Below are positions 45,724 to 54,389 of a stretch of 64,000 nucleotides of DNA, piece by piece. Location: assembly GCF_003858645.1 (NCBI RefSeq), contig NZ_RQJP01000004.1, forward strand, positions 62,001 through 126,000, read 5' to 3'. The notes beneath the pieces are model-generated. The model was not told the origin of the DNA, did not search any database, and was given only the letters and a program-made list of their open reading frames with translations. Each line of letters begins with the position of its first letter. The first letter of the stretch is position 1. Source of the DNA: Larkinella knui. GTDB lineage: Bacteria; Bacteroidota; Bacteroidia; Cytophagales; Spirosomataceae. The translations under genes were made by a program, and so were the position numbers.

Positions 45724-45813
45724 AACGTGGTCGGGTCACCGATGCGATTGAACCGCGGATTTTGGTCAACTCCAATCTGCACCAGTCAATCGCAAGGGTG
45801 ATCCGGCCACGTT
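45724..45813. repeat. Long intergenic palindrome, family C
   Basis: Left arm 45724-45751 starts AACGTGGTCGGGTCACC and ends TGCGATTGA. The right arm complement (45813-45786) starts AACGTGGCCGGATCACC and ends TGCGATTGA. The 28-bp arms have four mismatches. It lies between dxs and the aspartate kinase gene (same strand) and the right arm runs into TTTTT, so it might also terminate dxs. Confidence 0.8.
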
Positions 45814-45836
45814 TTTATTCATTTCAGATTCGTAAA

Positions 45837-47099
45837 ATGCAGGTATTTAAATTCGGCGGAGCGTCGGTAAGAGATGCTCAGGGAGTTCGCAATGTTGCGG
45901 GAATTATTCAACAGCAACGCCCGAATAATCTCCTGGTGGTGGTGTCAGCTATGGGCGAAACCACCAATGCACTGGAACAGTTGACATGGGCCTATCTTCG
46001 CCGACAAGGTGATCAAGAGCTAATCTGGCAGCGGATTCGGGCTTATCATGAGCAGATTATCCGTGACCTAACCAATAAGCCCGAAGCTTTCGAACCCGTC
46101 TACAGTCTGTTTTCGGAGGTGGAAACGATGCTGAACCAGGAGCCGGAGCCTCATCAACACCCCGACAAAGTATATGACCACCTGGTTTCGTATGGCGAAC
46201 TGCTGTCGACCCGGATTGTCAATGCGTATCTGAACCAGTCCGGTTTGGATTCGTATTGGGTTGATGCCCGGCGGTTGGTGCGCACCGATGACAGTTATCG
46301 CGAAGGCAAGGTAGACTGGGAACAAACCTGTGAATACATCACCGATACGCTAGCCGATTTGCTGGAAACCGGTGTCGCTATTACCCAGGGCTTTATTGGC
46401 AGCACGGGCGAAGGCTACACAACGACCCTGGGCCGCGACGGTTCGGATTATACAGCCGCTATTTTTGCCCATTGCTTGAATGCAGAAGGCGTTACGATCT
46501 GGAAAGATGTGCCGGGAGTTTTGAACGCAGACCCCAAATGGTTCGATGAAACCGTCAAAATTGATCAGTTGACCTATCAGGATGCCATCGAACTGGCCTA
46601 TTACGGCGCGACGGTTATTCACCCGAAAACCATCAAACCGTTGCAGAACAAGAACATTCCGCTCTACGTTCGGTCGTTTTTGCATCCGCAGGAGACCGGA
46701 ACCGCCATTGGGCAATTTGAGAAACATCTGCCCATTCCGTCGTTCATTTTTAAAATGAATCAGACGCTGATTTCCCTTCATCCGAAAGACTTCTCGTTTA
46801 TTGCCGAAGAAAATCTGAGTAAAATTTTTGGTCAGTTTGCGGAATATGGGGTAAAAATCAACCTGATGCAAAATACCGCCATCAGCTTTTCGGTGGTAGT
46901 GGATCACCGTCCGGAACGACTGGCCCGGTTGATGCCGAACTTGCAGGAAGATTTTCGGATTAGCTACAACGAAGGGCTGGAGCTGATCACGATTCGTCAT
47001 TACGACGAGAAAACCATCGACCGGGTTTTGGTCAATAAAAAGTTGCTGGTCGAACAGAAAAGCCGGTATACGGTGCAACTGGTCGTAAAAGACCTTTAA
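45837..47099 (+). CDS. lysC: Aspartate kinase (monofunctional)
   Basis: 420 residues from MQVFKFGGASVRDAQGV (the KFGG-S motif). The kinase domain (about 1-270) has TLGRDGSDYTAAIFA and VPGVLNADPK. Two ACT-like segments follow (about 300-420), likely binding an amino-acid effector for feedback control. It phosphorylates aspartate at the start of the Lys/Met/Thr pathway. No homoserine dehydrogenase domain is fused. The family start at 45837 excludes an upstream in-frame extension that would translate through the palindrome. The stop TAA is flush with the next palindrome. Confidence 0.95.
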   Translation: MQVFKFGGASVRDAQGVRNVAGIIQQQRPNNLLVVVSAMGETTNALEQLTWAYLRRQGDQELIWQRIRAYHEQIIRDLTNKPEAFEPVYSLFSEVETMLNQEPEPHQHPDKVYDHLVSYGELLSTRIVNAYLNQSGLDSYWVDARRLVRTDDSYREGKVDWEQTCEYITDTLADLLETGVAITQGFIGSTGEGYTTTLGRDGSDYTAAIFAHCLNAEGVTIWKDVPGVLNADPKWFDETVKIDQLTYQDAIELAYYGATVIHPKTIKPLQNKNIPLYVRSFLHPQETGTAIGQFEKHLPIPSFIFKMNQTLISLHPKDFSFIAEENLSKIFGQFAEYGVKINLMQNTAISFSVVVDHRPERLARLMPNLQEDFRISYNEGLELITIRHYDEKTIDRVLVNKKLLVEQKSRYTVQLVVKDL

Positions 47100-47173
47100 G
47101 TACCCACGGACTTTAGTCCGTGAGATTCCAGGAAAGCAAGCATCTCACGGACTAAAGTCCGTGGGTACTTAAA
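47095..47173. repeat. Long perfect intergenic palindrome, family D, flush with two stop codons
   Basis: Perfect 32-bp arms. The left arm (47095-47126) begins TTTAAGTACCCACGGACTTT and the right arm (47142-47173) is its exact complement, with a 15-bp loop. The arms contain the TAA of the aspartate kinase (47097-47099) and the TAA of the convergent porP gene (47169-47171). Internal CGGACTTTAGTCCG is itself palindromic. Confidence 0.9.
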
Positions 47174-48203
47174 ATTTCGGACAGGAGAGCTGCTTGCGAG
47201 CCTTGCGGTTTTTGGGTTTGCCAGCCGGAAAATTCTCGAAGGTGTAGGATAATGAAATTTCGTGGGCACCGCCACTGCCCGGCCCGAGCGATGAAATGGT
47301 GGCGTCGTAACTATAACCGATCGAAAAATTGTCCTGCCGGAAGCCGGCCAGTATTACCAGTGATTCGCGGTTGGTAACGTTAGGTGCGTATTTTTTTAAC
47401 GGCAAACCGCGGTACCAAAGCCCAACGACCATCGGGGAGTAGGTCATATAAAGGCCCAGATCCAACTGATCGTATTTACCCTGAAACCGGTAGTTGACGG
47501 CGGGAGAAATGGTTTTTTCACGATCCCATTCGTCGCCTAACCCGGTGAAACCGGCAAAAGGAATCCGTAAACCGGCGTGTAAGCTGCCTTTCATCGGCAG
47601 GCGGCTTTCATCACTCAATACAAAAACACCCTGATTTGGCCGGCTTAAATGGTTCGCGGCAAAGCCAATCCAGTACCAGTCGGAATACAGCAAACCGCCA
47701 GTGGAGAAATCCAGGTACGAAAGCTTCGGCGATCCGTTGGTAACGACGGGGTCTGTGGTTGGATTGCCGGTAAATCCGCCGTTGTTATATTGATCGCCAA
47801 ACGTAAGGCCAAACCAGTTGATGGAACGGTTTACATACGATCCCTGCACCCCCAGCCGGACAAAAGTTTGTTCGGCTACCTGAATCTGGTAAGAATATTG
47901 CAAACCGATATCGGTAGACCGGATGCGACCCTGGCCCTGGTTATCATTTTGGAGCAGCAAACCGACACCGCTGTTGTAGCGTTCGAAATAATGGTCGACA
48001 CTCACCATCGACGTGACGTAATTGGTGACAGCAGGCCATTGGTTGCGGTAGTTGACCGATACCCGCGGAGCTAATGCCGAACCGGCAAAAGCTGGGTTCA
48101 GGTACAATGGAGCCGCATAAAACTGCGAAAACTGCGGGTCTTGCGCCCAACCCGTTCCGGCAATCAGCAAGCCAAACAGAAGAAATAAGTAACGTTTTAA
48201 CAT
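47169..48203 (-). CDS. PorP/SprF family type IX secretion system membrane protein
   Basis: 344 residues. A signal peptide (MLKRYLFLLFGLLIAGTGWAQ) is followed by the family opening DPQFSQFYAAPLYLNPAFAGS and a 12- to 14-strand barrel with GVGLLLQNDNQG, ending in a basic tail (KPKNRKARKQ). PorP/SprF proteins anchor or guide type B T9SS substrates at the surface and are often next to a large CHU_C protein, as here. The ATG at 48203 directly starts the signal peptide. Divergent from the CHU_C gene across a 249-bp gap. Confidence 0.93.
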   Translation of the reverse strand: MLKRYLFLLFGLLIAGTGWAQDPQFSQFYAAPLYLNPAFAGSALAPRVSVNYRNQWPAVTNYVTSMVSVDHYFERYNSGVGLLLQNDNQGQGRIRSTDIGLQYSYQIQVAEQTFVRLGVQGSYVNRSINWFGLTFGDQYNNGGFTGNPTTDPVVTNGSPKLSYLDFSTGGLLYSDWYWIGFAANHLSRPNQGVFVLSDESRLPMKGSLHAGLRIPFAGFTGLGDEWDREKTISPAVNYRFQGKYDQLDLGLYMTYSPMVVGLWYRGLPLKKYAPNVTNRESLVILAGFRQDNFSIGYSYDATISSLGPGSGGAHEISLSYTFENFPAGKPKNRKARKQLSCPKF

Positions 48204-48452
48204 GACTGTATCATTAGTGCAAACAACTTGCCAAACTGGTTCCGGGAAAACACTAAAGCATAAACGTTTTTTTAGCGTAAAATTGCACTTGCCAGGGTGG
48301 ATAAAGGTACTGGCAAATGATGAAATGTATGAATCGGGATCTATAAAATTTTTATAGCTGCCGTTTCGTTTACAATAACGTACCGCCCACCTCAACTGTT
48401 ATGTGTACAGCAAGTTTAAGGGCCGGTAATCGACTTGAATTTTTAGCAGCGA

Positions 48453-51400
48453 ATGACAACCTATACAGGAATAGTACGGCGGTTGGGATGGATGCTTCTG
48501 TGTTGGGGGCTATTTGCCGGAATGGCCCATGCGCAAACGGCGTCGGGTATCAAGGTAAGTGGAAAATTGTGTATAACAGACCCCTCGTGCGACACGGGCG
48601 TTATGTTTGAAGATACCGTACCCAATGTGCGCTCCCGCGTCTGGCGTTTTGGTGATGGAGCCGCGGGTCAGGATACGTCTTCAGCCGCAAAACCCAGGCA
48701 TTCTTACAACAATCCCGGCACATACACGGTTACGCTGACCCGAACCATGCAGGATGGCTCGACGCAAACCGCTACAAAAGAAGTCAAAATCGGCGTGCCA
48801 CCTACCCAGTTTCAGAACTGGCGGACGGATACCATGCTTTGTAATGGCCAGAAAATCACGCTGGATCCGTATCCGAACGGCGCTCCTGCGGGCGTAAGTT
48901 ACCTCTGGTATCCCAAAGGGGATACCACCCAAACCATTCAGGTCGATAGTGCGGGCTGTTATTCGGTAGAGGTTTGGGTGGGTACGCAGAAAGACAAACC
49001 GAATGTCTGTTCGGTTGAGAACCGCATCAATGTGCAGGTCTGCGGGCAGCGGCCCCAGCAGCAGGGGGCCAAGTGGTATTTCGGGAATAACGCCGGAATT
49101 GACTTTTCCGGTGGTAGCCCAACGCCACTCGACGACGGAAAACTCAACACGATTGAAGGAACCTCGTCGATCTCCAACACAAAAGGTCAGCTTCTTTTTT
49201 ATACGGGTGGCGTACTCATTTACGACAAGAACGGCAATTTGATGAAACCGCTCAATCCGGCGGATACGGCCCAACTGCAGGGTAGCCAGACCTCCACCCA
49301 GTCGGCGCTCATCGTACCACAGCCCACTTGTAAAGGGTGTGAATACCTTTACCGGGTTTATACGACTTCCGAAATTAGCGGCAAAAAGATCATGAGCGTC
49401 AGCGTGGTCGATATGCGGTACAATCAGGGAATTGGGGCCATCATCGAGAAAAACACGCTGGTCGACTCCATGACTACGGAGCGGCTGGCTTCGGTTCGCA
49501 ACGACCGTGATACCACGTACTGGGTTATTTCGCACGATTACGGTAACAATAAGTTTCAAGTCTATCACGTGACGAAGGCGGGCGCGGAAGGGCCGGTAGA
49601 ATACGCCCTGGGCATGCCGCACGACACGACGACCAAGGGAGAAGGGTACATGAAGATTGGTCCGGCCGATACGACCGGAAATGGAAACCGCCCGGTAGCG
49701 GTGGTGGTTCCCGGCCCGCCAACCAACTACGTCGAAGTGTTTACCTTCAATGATTCGACGGGGGTGATGACCGCCGGACCGCGGATCAATGTGGGGCCGG
49801 CACCCCCCAAAGCCTACGGCGTCGAGTTTTCGCCGGATGGCTCGAAGCTCTACGTGACGTTGCAGGGGGATACGGCTCACGCATCACAAATTCTGATTTA
49901 TGACCTGACCAATCCGGACCCTGCCGCCATTGAAGCGTCCAAGGCCGTGCTGGACAGTACAAAAAGCCGGGAATACGGCGCTTTGCAGGTGGGTTCCGAT
50001 GGCAAAATTTACGTGGCTATCAAAGGCGGGAGCAGTTTGGGCGTAATTGAGAATCCGAACGATGCATTGCTGGCCCCAGCCACTTTCGATCCCAACGGAC
50101 TCAATCTGAACGGCCCGACCAGCCAGTTGGGTTTGCCCAACATGGTTGCCAATTTCAACGAACCGTCCAGTTCACCCGGTTTTTCGTATGCCGATACCTG
50201 CGCCGGTTCGCCAACTCAGTTTACGGTGACGCCCATGTGTCCGCCGTTAAAGGATAATTATACCTGGAATTGGGGAGACAGTAGTGCGCCCTTCAGCTCG
50301 ACGGCAACGCAGGCAACCCATACCTTCAATGAGCCCGGGGTTTATAAAGTAAGTCTGCATATCGTAACCATGCGGTCGGATGGCGGTATTTGTAAGGATA
50401 CGACCATCACGCAGGATGTAACCATCGTTAAGACACCAGACCCGATCAATTTGGGACCGGATGTCGATAGTTGTAAGAATACCGTTACGCTGGACGCCAA
50501 AGTAGAAGCCAGCGTCTACATCTGGATACGAAACGGGCGGATTTTGCGAGGGTTCAACGAACGAACCTTGACCGTGACAACCCCGGGCAGGCCGGGGTAT
50601 AACGGAGTTACGCCGGGTCGGTTTGTGGTTATTGCCGCCAATGGAGGCTGTTTTTCAAGTGACACCATTAACGTTTCCTTACGCCGTCCGCCTAACTTCA
50701 GCCTGGGCCCCGACACCACGCTCTGTTTGAACAGTTCCCTGACGCTGACCGCCCGTGGAAACGGATGGAACAGTTTCCAATGGAGCAATGGCACCACCGA
50801 ACGGACCACGACTATCAACAAAGCGGGCGAGTATTCGGTGATCGTCAGGGATATCAACGGGTGCGAAAATGCCGATACCGTAGCGGTGGTTGCATTACCC
50901 AAACCGGCGGTCACGGCGTTTATGACCCCGCCGACCGGCTGTACAACCACCGACGGCAGCATCCGGCTTAGCATCGGTTCGGCCACGGTCCGGCGGTTTG
51001 AGTGGAGTTTGGGCGGACAACCGGTTGGGGATACGACCGCGCTGTTGCAGGGCATTCGGGATGGTGAATATACCGTTCGGATTATCAGTGATAATGCCTG
51101 TACGGTTGATACCACGCTGACGCTTCGTTCCAACAACAGCATTGAAGTAAAAGCGGACCCGCAAACGGCTTTGTGTACGGTGCCGCAAAGTGGCTCGATC
51201 AAGCTTACGGTTGTAAAAGGCCGTCCGACGGAATTCATCTGGCGGGATGCCGCCGGGCAGGTGGTTGGAAATGGGTCCGGTTTGACCGGAATCAACGGCG
51301 GAGTTTATAGCCTTGAAGCACGGGATACAGGCGGTTGTCTGGACACGCTAAATAACATTCGGGTTCCGGTCGACACCACCGGTTTTGTGTCATTGGGGCC

Positions 51401-52544
51401 GGATCGGGGTAAATGCATCGGCGACACGATTGTGCTGTCGTCGCTGGTACAGACGCCGGGCGATGTTTATGTGTGGAACAGTGGGCAGAATACGCCTTCG
51501 ATCAACGTGACCACGGCTGGGCCTTACCGCCTGACGGTTCGCAACTCGATTACCGGCTGTCGGGGCTCCGACGAGGTGGTGGTTACCTTCAATGCCAAAC
51601 CGGCCGTGGAAGCCGGACCTCCCCTGGAAGTCTGCGCCAACGGGCCGGTGGTGACACTCAGCGGGGCAACTCCACTGGGGGGCTTCTGGACGGGGCGGGG
51701 TGTTGACAACAACGGGCGTTTTACGCCGGCCGATAGCCTGGCGGGCCCGAACCCCATTGTGCTGACGTACTCCGCTTCTCAGGGTGGTTGTGTGGCTTCC
51801 GACCGTAAGATTGTGTTTGTCCAGGTTCCTCCGACGGTTAGCCTTGGTCCTGACACTACGCTGTGTCCGTCGCCAACGCTGCGGTTGCAAGTATCAGGCT
51901 CGCCGGGTTCAACCTACCAGTGGTCGACGGGCGCAACGACATCATCGATTCAGCCGACCACGTCGGGTACCTATTCGGTGGTAGCAACCTCCGGTGCCTG
52001 TACGGCAACTGACGAGGTGAAGCTAACCTTTTTGCCGTTGCCGGTATTTGATCTGACGCGCGAAGTTCCGCTCTGCGTGGGTGACAACGGAAAGGCGGTT
52101 TTGCAGGTATCCGGAAATAGTACACAAACGTATTTCTGGCCTCATTCCGGCGACACCACGCCCCGCATAACCGTGTTGGAAGTCGGCCGGTATGCGGTTC
52201 GGGTAACCGGTGCGAATGGCTGTGCTGTGGTGGATACGGCCCTGGTGGTGGATAAATGCGAACCCCGGGTGGTGATACCCGATGCGTTTACGCCAAACGG
52301 CGACGGTAACAATGATTTGCTGGATGTGTTCACGGCGTACGTAACGGAATTTGAACTGCGGATATTTAACCGCTGGGGTGAAGTGATCTTTGTGTCGAAT
52401 GATCCGGAAAAGAAATGGGACGGTAATTACCGCGGGCAGGCCTACCCGTCGATGGTGTACGCGTATACGGTAAACTTCAAAAGTCTGTATTATCCTGAGC
52501 GGCCAAAAGTGTTAAAACGCGGTTCGATTCTGCTCGTCAGATAG
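48453..52544 (+). CDS. Large PKD-domain surface protein with type B T9SS sorting domain (CHU_C)
   Basis: 1,363 residues. Signal peptide (ends AHAQ). PKD domain (about 37-118: WRFGDGAAGQ, HSYNNPGTYTVTL). A beta-propeller-like region (about 200-570) opens KWYFGNNAGIDFSGGSP. A second PKD (about 590-690: WNWGDSSAP, THTFNEPGVYKVSL) and several Ig-like cysteine-containing modules with repeated LGPDTTLC-type starts follow. The C-terminal ~90 residues (PDAFTPNGDGNNDLL, FNRWGEVIF, YTVNFKSL) are the gliding-motility CHU_C/type B sorting domain. It is exported by the T9SS and displayed, probably through the adjacent PorP. Its ligand is unknown. Confidence 0.95.
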   Translation: MTTYTGIVRRLGWMLLCWGLFAGMAHAQTASGIKVSGKLCITDPSCDTGVMFEDTVPNVRSRVWRFGDGAAGQDTSSAAKPRHSYNNPGTYTVTLTRTMQDGSTQTATKEVKIGVPPTQFQNWRTDTMLCNGQKITLDPYPNGAPAGVSYLWYPKGDTTQTIQVDSAGCYSVEVWVGTQKDKPNVCSVENRINVQVCGQRPQQQGAKWYFGNNAGIDFSGGSPTPLDDGKLNTIEGTSSISNTKGQLLFYTGGVLIYDKNGNLMKPLNPADTAQLQGSQTSTQSALIVPQPTCKGCEYLYRVYTTSEISGKKIMSVSVVDMRYNQGIGAIIEKNTLVDSMTTERLASVRNDRDTTYWVISHDYGNNKFQVYHVTKAGAEGPVEYALGMPHDTTTKGEGYMKIGPADTTGNGNRPVAVVVPGPPTNYVEVFTFNDSTGVMTAGPRINVGPAPPKAYGVEFSPDGSKLYVTLQGDTAHASQILIYDLTNPDPAAIEASKAVLDSTKSREYGALQVGSDGKIYVAIKGGSSLGVIENPNDALLAPATFDPNGLNLNGPTSQLGLPNMVANFNEPSSSPGFSYADTCAGSPTQFTVTPMCPPLKDNYTWNWGDSSAPFSSTATQATHTFNEPGVYKVSLHIVTMRSDGGICKDTTITQDVTIVKTPDPINLGPDVDSCKNTVTLDAKVEASVYIWIRNGRILRGFNERTLTVTTPGRPGYNGVTPGRFVVIAANGGCFSSDTINVSLRRPPNFSLGPDTTLCLNSSLTLTARGNGWNSFQWSNGTTERTTTINKAGEYSVIVRDINGCENADTVAVVALPKPAVTAFMTPPTGCTTTDGSIRLSIGSATVRRFEWSLGGQPVGDTTALLQGIRDGEYTVRIISDNACTVDTTLTLRSNNSIEVKADPQTALCTVPQSGSIKLTVVKGRPTEFIWRDAAGQVVGNGSGLTGINGGVYSLEARDTGGCLDTLNNIRVPVDTTGFVSLGPDRGKCIGDTIVLSSLVQTPGDVYVWNSGQNTPSINVTTAGPYRLTVRNSITGCRGSDEVVVTFNAKPAVEAGPPLEVCANGPVVTLSGATPLGGFWTGRGVDNNGRFTPADSLAGPNPIVLTYSASQGGCVASDRKIVFVQVPPTVSLGPDTTLCPSPTLRLQVSGSPGSTYQWSTGATTSSIQPTTSGTYSVVATSGACTATDEVKLTFLPLPVFDLTREVPLCVGDNGKAVLQVSGNSTQTYFWPHSGDTTPRITVLEVGRYAVRVTGANGCAVVDTALVVDKCEPRVVIPDAFTPNGDGNNDLLDVFTAYVTEFELRIFNRWGEVIFVSNDPEKKWDGNYRGQAYPSMVYAYTVNFKSLYYPERPKVLKRGSILLVR

Positions 52545-52566
52545 CGGAAATATGCCCGGAATTTTG

Positions 52567-52574
52567 TATATTTG
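52567..52574 (+). promoter_or_regulatory. -7 element of the ruvB promoter
   Basis: TATATTTG matches TAnnTTTG exactly, about 82 bp before the ruvB ATG (52656). Confidence 0.5.
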
Positions 52575-52655
52575 AATGAAATCAGTGTCTGATTAACTGG
52601 TTGATAATCAGGACTGAATTTAGTATAAACAACAAATACTTTCATTCAAATACCG

Positions 52656-53684
52656 ATGCGGAAAGATATTTTGAAAGGTACTAATGACGGTATGACGGCC
52701 ACCGAGAAGGAGATTGAACGCGCGTTGCGTCCGTTGTCGTTCGAAGACTTTACGGGACAGGCGAAAATCATCGAAAACCTACGGATTTTTGTGCAGGCCG
52801 CCCTTCAGCGCGGGGAAGCGCTCGACCACGTACTGCTCCATGGCCCTCCGGGTCTTGGCAAAACGACGCTCTCCCACATTGTTGCCAACGAGCTGAATGC
52901 CAGCATTAAAATGACATCTGGTCCGGTGCTCGACAAACCGAGCGACCTTGCAGGTTTGCTGACGAACCTGCAGGAAAACGATGTGCTTTTTATCGATGAG
53001 ATTCACCGGCTCAATCCGGTGGTGGAGGAGTATCTCTACTCCGCGATGGAAGATTACAAGATCGATATTATGCTCGATTCCGGCCCCAATGCGCGAACCG
53101 TTCAAATCAAGCTGAACCCGTTTACGCTCATTGGTGCCACCACCCGTGCCGGTTTGCTGACGTCGCCGTTGCGGGCCCGGTTTGGGATCAATGCCCGGCT
53201 GGAATACTACGATGCGGCTTTGCTGACCACCATTGTAAACCGTTCGGCGGCTATTCTGGGTACTCCGATTGAAGAAGACGGGGCCTACGAAATTGCCCGC
53301 CGGAGTCGCGGAACTCCGCGGATTGCCAACAACCTGCTTCGCCGGACGCGCGACTTTGCGCAGGTAAAGGGCAAAGGGATCATTACCGTTGAAATTGCGG
53401 AAATGGCCCTGCGTGCGCTCGACGTTGACCAGAATGGTCTCGATGAGATGGATAACCGAATTCTGACGACTATTATCGATAAATTCAAAGGTGGTCCCGT
53501 TGGCTTGTCGACCATCGCCACAGCGTGTGGTGATGAGGCAGAAACGATTGAAGAAGTCTATGAGCCGTTTTTGATTCAGGAAGGCTATTTAAAACGAACC
53601 TCGCGGGGGCGGGAAGCCACTGAAAAGGCGTATAAACATTTAGGAATTGTGCCTGCGTATCGGGATGGTGAGTTATTTTCCTGA
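52656..53684 (+). CDS. ruvB: Holliday junction branch migration ATPase RuvB
   Basis: 342 residues, standard RuvB length. Opening [19 protein letters not shown], Walker [11 protein letters not shown], Walker [11 protein letters not shown], sensor motif [18 protein letters not shown] and the C-terminal winged helix with [20 protein letters not shown]. It forms hexameric rings that drive branch migration with RuvA. ruvA and ruvC are not adjacent, as is common in Bacteroidota. The convergent ArsR gene shares its terminator. Confidence 0.97.
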   Translation: MRKDILKGTNDGMTATEKEIERALRPLSFEDFTGQAKIIENLRIFVQAALQRGEALDHVLLHGPPGLGKTTLSHIVANELNASIKMTSGPVLDKPSDLAGLLTNLQENDVLFIDEIHRLNPVVEEYLYSAMEDYKIDIMLDSGPNARTVQIKLNPFTLIGATTRAGLLTSPLRARFGINARLEYYDAALLTTIVNRSAAILGTPIEEDGAYEIARRSRGTPRIANNLLRRTRDFAQVKGKGIITVEIAEMALRALDVDQNGLDEMDNRILTTIIDKFKGGPVGLSTIATACGDEAETIEEVYEPFLIQEGYLKRTSRGREATEKAYKHLGIVPAYRDGELFS

Positions 53685-53690
53685 AAAAAC

Positions 53691-53719
53691 AAAAAGGGAA
53701 GCGTTATGCTTCCCTTTTT
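53691..53719. terminator. Bidirectional terminator between ruvB and the ArsR gene
   Basis: AAAAAGGGAAGC (53691-53702), loop GTTAT, GCTTCCCTTTTT (53708-53719). A perfect 12-bp stem with A and T runs on both sides. Confidence 0.9.
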
Positions 53720-53721
53720 CA

Positions 53722-54030
53722 TTAAGCCAGTATCTTGCTGCGATAAATGCAGTCAATGATTTCGGCAATGGAATTATCCACTAGAAAATAATAAATGTTT
53801 TTGCCGCTTCTCCGGATTTCCAGAATCCCTTTGTCGCGCATATTAATGAGATGGTGTGAGATCAACGACTGTTCCGCGTTCAGGTTTTTATAGATCGTTG
53901 AAACATTTAATTCCTTGTTCTCATTCAGCATCTGAATGATTTTGATTCGCAAGGGATGAGCGACGGCCTTCAATACATACGCGGCTCGCTCAATCTTCTT
54001 TTCGTCGTTAACCAACGTTTCTTTTGTCAT
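53722..54030 (-). CDS. ArsR-family winged-helix repressor
   Basis: 102 residues with the ArsR HTH: AYVLKAVAHPLRIKIIQMLNENKELNVSTIYKNLNAEQSLISHHLINMRDKGIL (in blocks) and the wing RRSGKNIYYFLVD. No cysteine metal site is visible (no CxC), so metal sensing by the classic ArsR/SmtB site is unlikely; it may sense another cue or simply homodimerise. It stands alone, and a 14-bp dyad TTATTTATAAATAA at 54074-54087 upstream is a possible autoregulatory operator. Confidence 0.92.
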   Translation of the reverse strand: MTKETLVNDEKKIERAAYVLKAVAHPLRIKIIQMLNENKELNVSTIYKNLNAEQSLISHHLINMRDKGILEIRRSGKNIYYFLVDNSIAEIIDCIYRSKILA

Positions 54031-54389
54031 GATTCTGTGTGCAATTTAGGTACGTAAAGTAACTGAAATTTAGTTATTTATAAATAAACTGCAAAAAAAT
54101 ATGCATGATAACATCTCAATGTTAATCTATTTAAAAAGTGTCTAAAACTAGTTAAGCCATCGTCTGTATTTAGCAGACAAAATCGGAGCTGGAATCCGTT
54201 AGTTACCACCTCTCTCCCCAATTCATACGACGCCAAATACGACCCGCAAGGCTCCTGAAAATGGCCACCAAAAAGCGGTTGTGTTTAGGGCTGTTGTAAA
54301 CGTGAGGAGGCAAAAAAAGCGCTGCCGATAAAATCAGCAGCGCTCCTGTTCCATACCGCATCCGGACCAATACCGGTAGACGCGGGTCT
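54031..54389. other. Intergenic region between the ArsR gene and der
   Basis: 359 bp without a convincing gene. It holds the AT dyad at 54074-54087, an AT-rich stretch that probably carries the ArsR promoter, and the der terminator at 54312-54344. A 52-codon minus-strand frame (54203-54361) is present but is crossed by that terminator. Confidence 0.6.
54312..54344 (-). terminator. Intrinsic terminator of der
   Basis: On the minus strand, AGCGCTGC pairs with GCAGCGCT (54337-54344 with 54318-54325), followed by a run of seven T (54312-54318). It starts about 45 bp after the der stop. Confidence 0.75.

Noticed and set aside
54203-54361. 52-codon minus-strand frame with one membrane-like segment
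   Set aside because: The der terminator (54312-54344) lies in its first codons, which explains the Leu-rich stretch. No other support.
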